From: Sclerurus mexicanus
Taxonomy: Eukaryota > Chordata > Aves > Passeriformes > Furnariidae
Length of the DNA stretch: 64,000 nt
Assembly: GCA_013396755.1 (NCBI GenBank)
Contig: VWZF01006750.1
Span: 1,816,042 to 1,880,041, forward strand
Direction: 5' to 3'
Shown here: positions 1 to 12,093 of the stretch, in pieces
Numbering within the stretch: the stretch's first letter is position 1
How the letters are laid out: the number at the start of each line of letters is the position of its first letter
Program-made: the position numbers and the translations under genes
Notes under the pieces: generated by a model
Told to the model about the DNA's origin: nothing
What the model saw: only the letters and a program-made list of their open reading frames with translations
Database searches by the model: none

Positions 1-561
1 ACTGAAGGTTATAGTAAAAAGAATTATTTTTTTTTAATAATTTTTCAGTTTGGTTTGGTTTGGTTTCAATTCTTTGATGTTAATGAGATTACAGATTTTT
101 AAAAGTGATTATGACAGTGTTAGCAGCCTCTAATCTGTCAAATCCTTCTTAAATCTGTTTAAGCTAAGGTTTCTTATATAATTGTCTGGTTTACTTAGTT
201 CGTTAGTTAATTACATGAACTTAGTGCCTTCTTGTAACATCTCAAGAGATAAAGCTGGCAATCAAAATATTTTTGATTACCAATCTCAATTTTAAGATCT
301 TTAAGCATGAAGTTATAAATCCCTTCTCAGCAAGTCAAACAAGCAAGTAACTATGTTGCTACCATAAATATTATCAGATGATAGTCCTTCTTCTCCCTTT
401 TTTGGAATTATTTGGGTTTTTTCACCGGAAAATCCACAACAGGGGACTTGGAGGAAGTTTTCAAGTCCACATGAATAAAGTCTGTCCTAGTTTCTTCATG
501 AGGTTCTAGAACTATGCAAATGAACACTAGAAGTTTTGTTGCCTGAGGAGCTACAAAGACC
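1..561. other. AT-rich unique sequence, no gene seen
   Basis: No open frame, splice-bounded exon or known repeat was recognised. The only structure is a short pentamer run of TTTGG units at 48-66, which resembles the reverse complement of the A/C-rich tracts found further along the window. Confidence 0.5.
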
Positions 562-587
562 TTTTATTTATTTATTTATTTATCTAT

Positions 588-626
<39 letters not shown>

Positions 627-633
627 TTTTTTA
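562..633. repeat. (TTTA)n microsatellite
   Basis: About 17 units of the tetramer TTTA, about 70 bp in all, with one visible interruption (TATC near 581-585). The array ends in a short T-run before TATCCCACC. Long nearly pure tetramer arrays like this are usually length-polymorphic. A poly-A-like retroposon tail is an alternative origin, but no element is visible beside it. Confidence 0.95.
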
Positions 634-1304
634 TCCCACCTACATACTCTGATAATGAAAAATGGGTGTCTGACAAAAACAGGTCACAGACTGGCTTTCT
701 GAAGAGACAAAACAGATGATGGAAAGAGCCAAATAGTGTGGGTAAGTAAGGAAATAGAAAAAACAGAAAGTTTTACTGTGTAAAAAATAGACTTCTTTCC
801 CTCTGCTTAGTCATTGTCAACTGGCATTCCTCTGCTGACACGCTGTTAAAAACTAATTGTAAAGATGAAATTACAGGAGCATAGCATGGCAGCTTTCTGA
901 ATTTAGACAAGCTTTTCCCCAAGCATAACGAGGGCTGTTAAGAAGAGAGTAATGATGCTCATTGTCGAAATCACTGAATTTTTCAGACAATATCAGCACT
1001 TTTAACACAGTAGCCTGTGATCTGTGATTATCCTTCCAAACACCAAAGTGTGAATTCCATCTGAAAACTGCCAATTAAATACAAGGTGCTCCTGTAACCA
1101 TAAATATGATAATTCTGCAATTCAACTAATGTTAAAGTTAATGCCTTTAACTGTTCCTTTGCACCATTCTAGTCCAGTTTCAATTTGCAAGGGGAACAAT
1201 CAATGTGAAATACATCAAATACTAGCTTGGGCTAGTTTGTGTCCCTCAATCTTGATTGCACATTATGTCTCTTTCTCTGTCTTTTTCTCCCAACTTTATA
1301 ACAG
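634..1304. other. unique non-coding sequence
   Basis: AT-rich sequence with no recognisable repeat or gene. It leads into the pyrimidine tract (about 1268-1300) that precedes the possible exon at 1305. Confidence 0.45.
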
Positions 1305-1531
1305 GCAGAATATGAGAATGCTAATGTTGCCATGGGAAGCTCCTTTAAGGTCAATGAAGTGCCAGTGGATGCAGCAAGCTGCTTTAAATACCACCAATTG
1401 CATAAGTGCTCTCACTGTTAACTCTGTGATGTTAAAAATCAGTGCTCATGTAGTTTCTGTGTTTGTAAATGGGGTAGCACAATGGTACCTCATTGATCAG
1501 GAGATGTTACAAGCATGCATATTGATCATTG
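1305..1531 (+). other. possible internal exon, function unknown
   Basis: What is seen: a long pyrimidine-rich tract (1268-1300) ends in ACAG at 1301-1304, a good acceptor. A very good donor, CATTG|GTAAGTTATG, follows at 1531/1532. The 227 bp between them stay open in one frame, which belongs to a 137-codon open frame at 1129-1542. The peptide contains segments such as MRMLMLPWEAPLRSMKCQW and VVSVFVNGVAQWYLIDQEM. I recognise no domain. What is inferred: it could be an exon of an unannotated protein gene, a lncRNA exon, or a chance combination, since AT-rich sequence yields GTAAGT and AG sites often. No partner exon was identified. Confidence 0.2.
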
Positions 1532-2629
1532 GTAAGTTATGATGTTATACAAACCTACATTTCACTTGGCAGCAGCTGAACCACAAAAAATCATTAGAAT
1601 TCAGCAAATGTGCTAAAATAATCTGACAAAACCTGCAAATGAACATATGAGAGGTCATAGCTGTCACAGCCACTATCATGATCTTACTTCAGAACATTTT
1701 ATTGTCTAAAACAGCAATGGAAGGAATAAAAACCTATGTATCTTTAAATCCTTACTTTTTGGGGAACTTTTTAACTATTTTTTTTTTTTGGAAGACCTCA
1801 GGAAATCAGTATCAATGGGTCATTAGAATGAAAACTAAAATGTACAAGAATGACTGCAAGGTGTAGAAAGTTTACTTCAAAATCAAGAAAGGCAAAGAAT
1901 GTACTGCTTACATGAAACTCAAATTTGTAATTTTTCAATAGTTTTTTAGCATGTTTCTCCTACCCATACCCTTTGGTCATTCCTTTATACTTAAAAGAAC
2001 TAATATTAAGCCACATATGTATATGAGTACCAGTATTAAGAAACTAGTGATAATTAATATCTTTTGTGCATTTCTACTCATATAATCAGAGAGGAGGAAT
2101 AATGCAGAGTAATTAGAAGACCATGAAGCACCTAAAGAAGGAAAAGACATTTCAAATAATTTGCAATTAAGTAAGCAACTTTTGCTGTTTGTAGCATCAG
2201 CATACAACATTTCATGTGCTGAACAAATCTAGAAAACATCAACTGTTTTGAGGAAAGTCCTTAGAAAAGAAAGGTGAAGTCTGTTGAATACATTTCCAAC
2301 ATAAACTGTTCATCCGTTTCTGTTTAGGATTTATTTCTTAGCACCCTGGTTTAGAAGGCTACAAGCCAATACTTGGTTGTAGTCCAACAATATCCCACAT
2401 CCCCCAGGCAGATGATTTTACATTATAATAAATTAATATATTTTAAAACAAAAACCACGCATAAACCTAAAAGCCCTCTGCCAAATAAGATGCTCTTACT
2501 CTTAGACAACATTTGAAGCCTGGGTCAGAAAGGTACAGAGAACACTAATTTTAAGGAACATGTTTAAATTCAGGATTTTCTGGATTATCAGAATCTGGCA
2601 CAATACCAAATATCTGAAAGCTGCTTCCT
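1532..2629. other. unique non-coding sequence
   Basis: AT-rich, with a T12 run at 1778-1789. Several short open frames exist but none has coding character. No repeat family was recognised. Confidence 0.5.
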
Positions 2630-3860
2630 CAGAAAAATGGGCTCCACAGTACTGACAGCAGGAACAAAGCCTCATCTCCAGCCTGCGTAACGCAGTGTCC
2701 ATCTGGACTCTGGCCACAGTGGCGAGTGATGGGGGCGAGTGTAGGAGTGGGTCCAGCCTACAGGTCTCCACTCCAGTGAGCCGGTGGTAGCGCACCTCAG
2801 CAGAAGAGGCTCCGCTCAGGCCAGCCAATCTGCCTCTCTGCAGTTGTATGGGCTACATACCATAACGCCACAAGCTGCCATGCTGTCACCTCCACTGCTC
2901 TTCCCTGGCAGTGCGTGCCTGAGCCCTGCCATGCCTCCACTCTACAGTTTTACCCTCACCGTGGAGGGAGACCAGTAGGTTTGTCCTAGAAAAGGACAAA
3001 AACTCCCTCAGACCTGTTGGACCATTTGTTACCTGCTGTAAAAACTGAAAGTAAGGAGGCAAATGCAAAACTCATGGAGCAGTTCCATGGTTTCAATAAA
3101 AGTACATTCAATTTTTACTGTATCTTAAGAGAGGCTCAGTGTCTAAATTCTTAACCTGCCTGGTGAATTCCCCAATCCAACGGTGTGCTGGGCACGTATC
3201 TGCCATACAATCACAGCATTGCTTTCAGGGAGCGCTGTTAGGTTCGTCGCATGTGCAATAATTGGCTTTTGTTTGAGCTACTTGGACCAGAAAAAAAACC
3301 CCCCAACTCCTCCTGCACTGACCCTGGGCGCCAGCCATATTGAAGAGTGAAGGGTTGTTGGCCTGCGGTGCCAACATACTCCACCTTCACGGGGAGGCCA
3401 TGCCCCTCACGCTCCAGCAATGCCAGACGGTGCTCGGATGAGGCGGGCTGGGTCTGGCAGGTGGCGGCACAGGAGGTAGTAAGTGAGAGCAGCACAGCAT
3501 AACTAGCTGTAGCATAGCAGTAGAATAATATTCTCGCGTCCTCAAAACTGTAGGAGTGTTTTTGACTTTGACTGCTTCCAATACCTAACAAATATGAGAT
3601 CATGGCTCCTGGCATAAAAAGGACAAATTTGTAGCCATGCCAATATGACTGCCAGTGGTGGGAGGAGGTGTCCCCTACCCTGTCCCAACAGGTAGTCCAC
3701 TGATTTCAAACCAACATCAGCTTCTCCTCTGTATGCTGCCCCAAGGCACTTTATATTCATCCAGTCTACACCCATGCAAGCTAGCAACTACCCCAGAGGC
3801 ATTCTTCGTGTGGCAAATCCTCCTTTCTTTTGAACTGGGAAGGGCGGTGTGATGTGCAAC
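2630..3860. other. GC-richer island of unknown identity
   Basis: This block is visibly richer in G+C and retains CpG dinucleotides (for example around 2688-2830 and 3225-3535) within an AT-rich surrounding. It carries several overlapping short open frames on both strands, the largest 3238-3615 minus (125 codons). None resembles a known protein. An AATAAA at about 3096, followed by T-rich sequence, could be a plus-strand poly-A signal. Possible explanations are an old endogenous retroviral LTR or internal remnant, exons of an unannotated transcript, or a regulatory island. No LTR ends, primer-binding site or polymerase motif could be found, so no family is named. Confidence 0.3.
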
Positions 3861-6245
3861 CTCCTAGGTTGGCTTTGTTTGCTGTTTTAACTCTTTGCAG
3901 TAAACAACTGTTTTTTTCTCAAAACCTTCTCCTTCTAAGGAACACAGATCTATGGAAGCAAATGAGCAATAATTGAAATATGAGCAGAGGCAGACGAGCT
4001 TACAAGCACTGGGCCAAACAGCCAGACAACTTCACTATGCAATAAAAGTCCATGAATAATTGATTTTACTAGCTGAAATAAAGATTTGTTTTTGAAAAGC
4101 TAGTTTTGGTACCAAAAATAGAAATACACTGGACTGGAAAATGTTGTAGTGAAACATTTTAACAAAGTTGTCCTCCAAAATGTGTACAAACGCCCTATTT
4201 TCCAATTATGAATATTTCAACACTTAACATTTTTTTGCCAGAAAATCCTTGTCTCTGCCAGCTGGTTTAAAGAAGAGCAAGTTTGAAGCAGGGGTTTGCA
4301 CTCTGGAGGATCTATCTAGCCCATCAGTAACTGTGTCTGTGATTCATGGGTGAGACTGCCAGAAGGTAGGATTAAGCGAATGGCTCTAAACTTCAGTGAC
4401 ACATATTGTTCTGTTGGATACATGCCCAAAAACAGAGGAGAGAGTGTGTGTGTGTTATATCCATGTGTGTGAGCATGTGTGTAAAGTGTTGCTAATTCAT
4501 ATCATCATGCTGATACTTGCATTGTTTCTGGGATATATTTGAATTCACTGCTGTAGTGAGAATATAGTCATCAACTATGTTTTATGAATCCTCCAGACCA
4601 ACTTGGCCTTTCATTTTGCCAACACACTTGTGAGATGCTGAGGTACAAGGAACATGTCTGAAATGTACAGGTACAGTAACAGCACAGTGAATGAGACATC
4701 CTGTTTATATTAGGTATCAGGGAAGGGCATCAGCCAACGAGGATTTTGGATCACTTCTATATCCTCTAATTGAAACAAATGAAAGGTTTGAAAGGTCTTT
4801 TGTTCTGTTAGCTGGTGTCCAAAACAAAGGGACAAAATTACACTGATCGAAAAAGCTAATTTCTGGTTCTTCTTGGTGCAAAGAAATCTCCCATCGACAG
4901 AGTCTGGTCCAGGCACAAGAACCACAAGGATGTCAATGGAAGGTCACCTGGGAGTTTGCCAGAAAACCAATACGTGGCCCATAGGAACTTCATTCAGAGA
5001 AATGTTTTTTTATCCTAAAAAACCACTTGCAAAACAGAGAGTGGTTGCTGTTTTCATGGTTTTGCTGCTGATTCATTCCATTTCCACTTGCAAGCCTTCA
5101 TTGGTATTGACTGTACTGATGTTTGCCTTTAAGATCAGGGTAGCGGCAGCTGTGTGATTCTCTCCTCTCACAGTTAGTACAGAAACATTCAACAGGAAAG
5201 CCTGAGGAAATGTTTTGCACTTCGAGGAAGCAATAAAGGGAAGAGAAGAAGAGTAAAGTGAATGACAGATAAAATGAATGAGAGCCATCCGTTTTGGAGA
5301 ATGAGCAAAATGTGAACAGAGAAGCAAAAAGGTTAAAGTCTGAAGATAATATGCAGTTCTGGGAACAGGTTTCTACATTCCTTGTGCTTTATGCTTCTCC
5401 CTTCCGAGTCCTTCTGCTGACAAGGATCATACATTATTATCAACTTCTGTGTTACCATGGAGAAAAAGGGAGAGAATGAATGCAAAAATACAAGGAGGAA
5501 GAACAATTTATTAGGGGAAAAAACCCACTTTGTTGTTAGAAACAACATTTATCTTTGAAGGTACAATGGAATCAGTCAAAACCAGCTCTTTGAATGGAAA
5601 ATTGACACTGAAGAGTATTTCTAAAGTAATACCATAGCAGAAAGGTACTTCTGAAGAAATTCCTTGCAGCTATGGACTTATGTAATTGTGGTTTTGCTCA
5701 AACAACATTTCTGTTCTGTGGAAAGATGCTAAAAATATATATAATGGTACTCTGGGCTTTTTGTCTTTAAAAATTCTCAACTGAATTTCTTCAGTTTCTA
5801 AGTTAGAAGGCACTGGACATTTGTTGCTATTTATAAATACAGTTTCTGAAAATGTAATATCAGATCTGAAAAGAAAAAGTAATATTCTTTCTGGTTTGAG
5901 TATCCCTACAAAAGGAAAAAAGTCCGAAAGGCATATTCTGCTCCTAGTTTACCTCCATGGAGTGCCACAAAATTCAGATAATCCAGAAAGCAAGATGCAA
6001 GCAAAAATCCATTTTGTACTGATATTTGCGCTGATAATTCAGTGAGTATGAAGAGAAAGAGGCGTCAAAATGAACTCTTCTTTTTGATAAAATACGTATA
6101 ATCCTGATCCAAAGTAGGCAAAGATGTGATGCACAAAGTTCTTGATCTAGAATGAAGTGAAGCTTTATGGTGCAGTGAGATTACCAGGTCAGAAGTTTCC
6201 TTACTTCCCTTGGGAATCATGTCTTCTCTTGTAAGCATATTTACA
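3861..6245. other. unique non-coding sequence
   Basis: No gene or repeat family was recognised. A TG-rich imperfect stretch lies at about 4441-4485. Open frames here are short and overlap on both strands, as expected by chance. Confidence 0.5.
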
Positions 6246-6853
6246 AATCATAGAATCACTTTAGCTGGAAAAGACCTTTAAGGTCATTGAGTCCAACCAT
6301 TACCCTGACAATGCCAAGTCCACCACTAAACTGTGTCCCTAAGTGCCACATCTACATGTCTTTTAAACACCTACAGGGATGGTGAGTCCACCACTTCCCT
6401 GGGCAGCCTATTCCAATGTCTGAATCCTTTCAGTGAAGAAATTTTCCTTATTAACCAATGTAATCCTGGTGCAACTTGAGGCCATTTCCTCCAGTCCTGT
6501 CTCTTGTTACTTGGGAGAAGTGACTAAACCCCACCTCTCTACAACCTCCTTTCAGGCAGTTGTAGAGAGCAATAAGATCCCCCCTGAGCCTTCTTTTCTC
6601 CAGGCTAAACAACTCCAGCTCCCTCAGCCACTCCTTACAGGACTCATTCTCTAGACCCTCCACCACCTCTGTTGCCCTTCTCTAGACACACTACACTGTC
6701 TCAAAGTCTTTCTTTCTGAATTGAATACAGGATTTGAGGTGGGACACTGAAGGTGGTATACTCAGCACTGAAGAGTACAGGGTGAATGCCGAGTACAGGA
6801 GGACCATCACTGCCCTGGTCCTGCTGGCCACAGTATTTCTGATACAAATGTTG
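6246..6853 (-). mobile_element. CR1 LINE, 3' portion (minus strand)
   Basis: The left edge, AATCATAGAATCACTTTAGC, is the reverse complement of the CR1 3' end, where the element finishes in short ATTCTRTG-type repeats. It is followed by the characteristic antisense series: GGAAAAGACCTTTAAGGTCA, GAGTCCAACCAT, CCTGGGCAGCCTATTCCAATG, and near the right edge GAGTACAGG...GGCCACAGTATTTCTGATAC. Avian CR1 copies are normally 5'-truncated non-LTR retrotransposons, and this one, about 600 bp long, fits that: it holds the 3' untranslated region and the tail of ORF2, all broken. It has moderate divergence. Open frames across it (6433-6654 plus, 6451-6666 minus, 6734-6964 plus) are chance frames inside the repeat. 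Confidence 0.93.
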
Positions 6854-9282
6854 GCAAGTACTTGCATTTGCCTGAAAGTCTCCACTGATAGGTTTTTCTA
6901 TTTAAATGTTGCATTTGCGATAATAGCTATTTTACTGGGAAATAAGTACTGCAAGTTTGACTAGAGTGTCTTACTAAGGTTGGGCTCAATGAGTATACAT
7001 TGATTATCATGCCACACTCTGTAGCTGATAGATCTGGTCCGGTATTGGTCGAAATACCACATTTATTGGGCAATGAAACTCTGCAATAAAGGGAAACTAA
7101 TGGAAGCAATTAGGAAAGAACACCTGTCAGTAGAAGACTGCAACCCCTACATTGACCATAGCCAGAAATTAATCCAAATTGTTATTCACAACAATGGAAG
7201 ACCTCTGGACTGTGAATGCAGGCAATGATGGGCTGCAATAAAATTTGCAAATGAGTTTTCACACTGTCCCATAAAATTCTATGATTTTGTCGATCTCTGT
7301 CAATAAAATGATATAAGAAAGGTCCTAATTGCTACTGTTGGTGAAAAGTATCTTTGAACTTCCGAAGGATCTGAGTCCAAGTTTTCCATTCATCACAAAT
7401 GATCTGGGTGTATTGGTTCTATTCTAATTGCTGGTGGAAGTTTAGTCTTATTCAGCAGATTAGGTCAGCTAGCACTCTCTGTTCCACATCCAGGACCACA
7501 TAAGAAGTTGTTTGTAAGTCAGCTACCACAGCAAAGTTGTAAGGAATACGTCTTTCTGCACAGCATAGTGTTAGCCAGCAGATGACACAGAACTGCACAT
7601 TTTACTAGCAATATATTTTACTTGTTACCTGAATTATAGATATGAACTGTCCACAAAATGATCAACTCTTGACTTTAAGAACCAGAGAGATTGTTAGAAA
7701 GAGCTATTCATGTGAAAGCATGTGCTTCTCTTCCAGTTGTCACCTGGACAATAAACATTTGGCACATATTTTAAGTCCTCAGCTTTCCCTGTGGAAATAG
7801 GGAAGAGGAGGTGTTGGGTCAACAGTATTAGAGAGGGAGGAAGGGTTGTGGGAAGAGAAGAAAACGAGATACTAAGAGAAGCCTGTTTGCAGTGACTTCC
7901 ACAGACTCAGCACTCTGTAATGCCTATGAACCATGCATGTGACCTATGAACGTCAGGTCTTCATGTCCTTCAAATGGCCATGGTGTCAGGAAGGTAGGAT
8001 TGACACAAGACCTCCAGTAGAAACCTGAGAAGTCAATCAAATGTTGCTTTTGAAATTTTTATCACCAAAACACCACAGAAAAATATTTCTCCTAGTTTAT
8101 AATTGTGTGACTGTTTTTTTTAAATTATTACTATTATTCTCCTGTAAAATGTATATTGCAATTGTTTTAGATAGAACAGGCAATTCCCTTTCCCTTAAAT
8201 ATTCTTCCCCTTACTGCTGCAATGTAACTAAATGAGACTATTTCATGCCTTCAAAAAAGCCCAACCACTGAATGAAGGTTTAATCAATGGACTTAATTTA
8301 ATTCTATAATAATGAGCTGCCTCTCTTCAGGGCCTAATTTTCTGTTCTCTACAGATAGCAGAACCAAATTTTTTTGTTAGTTCAACTGTTTACATACAAT
8401 GAAACACAGATCTGTATATAGAAAATGATTAATTTGAAATCTACTAAAGAAAGACAAATAGTAAAATAGTTTAAATTAAAACAAAACTGAGTTTTCTTGA
8501 GTAGAATCTTGCACCCATAATTTAAATATGATTTTCAGAAAGTAGATAACTGCTACTACATTACATTCTCTCTCTTCTTTCCTCCATCTTCTCTCTTTTT
8601 ATTTCATCTTTCAGGAACCAGGTACAGAAGAGGTTTCTGTAGATGTGCTCACAGCCTGAGATATTTCACAAGACCTTCCAACTGAGTAGACTACTTCTGA
8701 GAATAGCTTTTACCCACTATAAAGAAAGCATCAGAAAAAGGTACCAAGACAGTTTTCTCTTAATTATTTATTCAAAGCCTAATAGTGATTTGTAGAAGAA
8801 ACATTCTCCTTGCTCTCTATTCCAACCATTCCAAACTATGCATGCAAGGCTATATCTGTCTGGTAATTTTCATACACAGAAATACAATGTTTTGTTGAAT
8901 TTGTCTGAAACTGTGTCTTACATTCCCACTAACACTGAGCAAAAAAGTAAAGGCTTTCTTGGAATAAAAGTTTTCAACAATGAAGAATTCAATCAACAGA
9001 TTTACTGAAGATTCTGTGACATGAATAAAGAAACATAAGAAGATTTTGTGTTTCCTCTGCATTAGTCTTTTCTTGTAGCAAGCTATGAAAGTGAGAAATA
9101 GTAGAAGGGAAATGAACATGTTTGCCTCTTTCTTCAAATGGGGAAATTCATCATGCATTTTGAGAGATGAGACAAGTGCACAAACAGTTGAGGATGAGTC
9201 AGCACTGCACTCATTCAACAGAGAAGTCCAGCCACACACAGTGTGAAGAACAGGTCTTGGCCATGTACAGAGGGAGCACATG
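6854..9282. other. unique non-coding sequence
   Basis: No gene was recognised. The segment near 7250-7300 contains AAATTCTATGATTTTG, which recalls a CR1 terminus, but the upstream sequence does not support a CR1 copy. A purine-rich stretch lies at about 7795-7880. Confidence 0.45.
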
Positions 9283-9510
9283 AGCAACAGGCACAACTTG
9301 TGAGAAGGAAAGCTGAAATGAGATACCAGGAAACAATGATTCCCTGTGCAGGTCAAACACCAGAAGAAGTTACCTAGAGAAATCGTGAAATCTCTGTCCT
9401 TGGAGATACTCAGACTTGCCCAGGTAAAAAGCCTTGTGTTGAACAGATGTTTGGACCATGTAGGTGGTCTTTTGAATTAATCTCCTTCTTAAAGTGTTCT
9501 ATGATTTTTT
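9283..9510 (+). mobile_element. old CR1 LINE 3' tail
   Basis: A diverged copy of the last roughly 220 bp of CR1. It can be followed through AGCAACAGGCACAA, the block AGAAATCGTGAAATCTCTGT, CCTTGGAGATACTCAGACTT, the degraded tail 'GGACCATGTAGGTGGTCTTT', and the terminal TTCTATGATT at about 9498. Many substitutions and small indels suggest an older insertion than the copies at 6246 and 45780. No coding capacity remains. The antisense strand of this repeat supplies part of the longest open frame in this area (8850-9356 minus), so that frame is not a gene. Confidence 0.8.
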
Positions 9511-12053
9511 ATGAGTCTACAGAGTTGCCAAGTGCTGGAAAGGTGAAGCCCCTCCATAGTCATAATAAAGTTTGGTTCTTTAAAACAGATCAATAACATC
9601 CTGTTTTCCTTGAGTCACTGTGAAACAAATGCAAATGGTGTTTATAAGGGAGCAATCTGCCTATAACCTGTGGTCATGTCCACAAAGTCTGTTGTAGTTA
9701 GGAAGAAGATGAAGCCAAATTGCTCACTACTAATGTTTGAAACAAAAAGAGAACTGAATATGAAGCAAGAAAATGATACGAACTCCCCTCTTTCCCAGAG
9801 AGGGAAATCTATCAAAGATCTCGGGACATGCAGCTCCATCATGAGACCTTGGTGAGAACACATGACTCATGATGAACAACTCTAGTATTCATTTTCTTTT
9901 TTTATGAGACTAGTTCCTGGTACAGGATAATGGCAATCATTTTTAATGATAATTTCACCAATTGGGATGATTCTACCTTTTTCTGTCTTTCCGTTTTTCT
10001 TTAGGGAAATTCCGCTCAACAGCAAACAAATAAGCAAAATATATGGACTGATAAAAGACCACATGGGTGCCAATAAACACTTAACAAAACTTAACACCTG
10101 AATATACCTTTAAAATGAATATTAGCGATTTAATGGTGGTTGTTTTACTTGAGTGATATGATAACTAGTTATTCCTCCTGGAAAAGTTTCCAACATAAGC
10201 CTTATTCTGAGACATGCTTTCCTCGTTTGCAGTTTGGTTCTTTTGTCTCATAAAGTGCTAATGACCAGGATGATAGGGCTATTCACCCAGAGGTTGTTGA
10301 ATGTCATGTAAGAGCTTTAGTCTTTTCTCTTGGTTTGTATCTGCCTTGGCTTAAGCTAGTTACAGCTGAACAAACAAGAATAGTTTTCTTTTTAAGATGG
10401 CAGGCTGGCAGCCTTATTCAAATTGAACAGTTCTTTGGTGTCAGAGTGATCTCTTAAAATGTAGAAACTCTTAACTTGTTCTGCAGAGGTTGATCTGCAC
10501 AGGACAAGGTGTGAGGTTAGAGCTTGAGGTGGGACATCTGGCAAGCAAGTGTGGAACAGCACAGTACTCATGTAGAGTGAAATTGTGTAGAGTGAAATTA
10601 TTTGTGATTTGCTTTATGCACAGAGGTCTTCCTGCATAAAATCTTCAAGAATGGCCTCACTGGGTACTTGAGGAAACAACTAAAGCCTTGAGATTTGATT
10701 TTCATCACATATATGTTAGTATTTAGAAGCATATGTATTTAGCCTAATAACTGACACAGAAGTTATTGTTAAACTCTTTAGTATTCAAGGCAGCAGTTAT
10801 GAAACCTTTATCTTAATTTTCTGCTATTGAAATGGAGTGGATCAAATATGAAAAGGCAGATGAAGATGGGGAGGGGGAATATGCATAAAATATCTTAATA
10901 AAAATATTCCTTAAATAGGAAAAGATTAATTAAGATACTAGCCCAAAAGAATAAAGAAATTTGGCAGTTGCACTGCAAAGCAACATCACAGATGTATACT
11001 AGACATCAAAATCAAAGATTGTTTGTACATTCAGTGTAGGATAAGGCATTCTTATGACAGCAACAGAACTATAGAATGTATCTGTGAGTATTTTTAGTTC
11101 AATATACAAATTCACATGCAATACCTTTCCCCATTTAAATCTCATTAGTTCCTACACTGCATTTCTGAATTTATTCTCTATGCATAATAACCAGGAATTA
11201 TCTGAAAAGACCTCACAATGCTGAGACATCTTCGTAAGTTCCTGAGTAGAAAGTATTTACCAGGAATTGGATTAATCTCATCTGAGCATTAGCCACATCT
11301 AATCAGTCACTCTAGTAATTGGAGAGAATCCAGATTTTCCAGGGCATGTTTCGTCTGGTCTTTAGAACAAGTATTTTAGAATGAGCTGACTTACCCAATA
11401 TTCTTCTGTTAAGATAGAAGGATTCCCCTCCTGAAGTCATCTAACTCTCTTCAATGACTTCAGAGAAGTATACACAATTATTTGTGACTCACTGTTTGAT
11501 TTTCAGGTTGCAGAAGTGTATGCAAAGGTTAGTAAATATCCACCAAAACTTATTTCTAGAAAATTTTCATCCTAGCAGTTATGGCAAAACCAAGTTCTGT
11601 TTCCAAAGCAAAACTCAGTATGTCCTTAATATAGGTTATTAGCGTAATAAATATGATACAACTGACCAAAGTAACATGTAGAGGGAAATAATTTAAATTT
11701 TGCCAGGAATCATATCCAGGTTTTACAATGCTCTTTCAGTACCCTAATGCATAGAGCCCTTTCCAATATGTCTCCTGTCCCAGTTGCCACCTACTGCAAT
11801 GACTGGCAGGCAGCAATGGCTCCATATGGCCTTTTCATTTCTTATTGTCATTTCTGGCATGCATCACACTAATTTTTGGCCCACCAGAAAGGTGTGGCTG
11901 TGTTGGCGTACAGCAGTAGGGCAGGAAGAGCTCACTTTTGTGCATGTTGAAAAGGCCCTTCATTCTGGTCACAGTCACACTGGGCATCTGTGATTGAGCA
12001 GAGTCTGTCAAAAGCCTTGGATCCACTTACTCTGGTGTCCTATTCACTGCCTT
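9511..12053. other. unique AT-rich sequence
   Basis: No gene, RNA or repeat family was recognised. Short open frames occur on both strands without coding character. Confidence 0.5.
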
Positions 12054-12093
12054 AAAAAAACCCCCAAAAACAAAACAAAAAAACCCCAACAAA
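12054..12093. repeat. A/C-only low-complexity tract
   Basis: About 40 bases composed only of A and C, containing the core AAACCCCAACAAA. The same core recurs in tracts at 34203, 36406, 50487 and 59791. The origin is unknown. Confidence 0.85.

Noticed and set aside
2502..2828. Cysteine cluster (CSCCQYCGAHF) suggesting a zinc finger
   Set aside because: Spacing does not fit a known finger, and the frame runs on into AT-rich non-coding sequence.
7268..7290. AAATTCTATGATTTTG as a CR1 terminus
   Set aside because: The 200 bp upstream show none of the CR1 landmarks.
8850..9356. 168-codon minus-strand open frame, the longest in the window
   Set aside because: Its start lies antisense to the old CR1 tail at 9283-9510, the rest is AT-rich with a hydrophobic, low-information translation, and no domain is recognisable.
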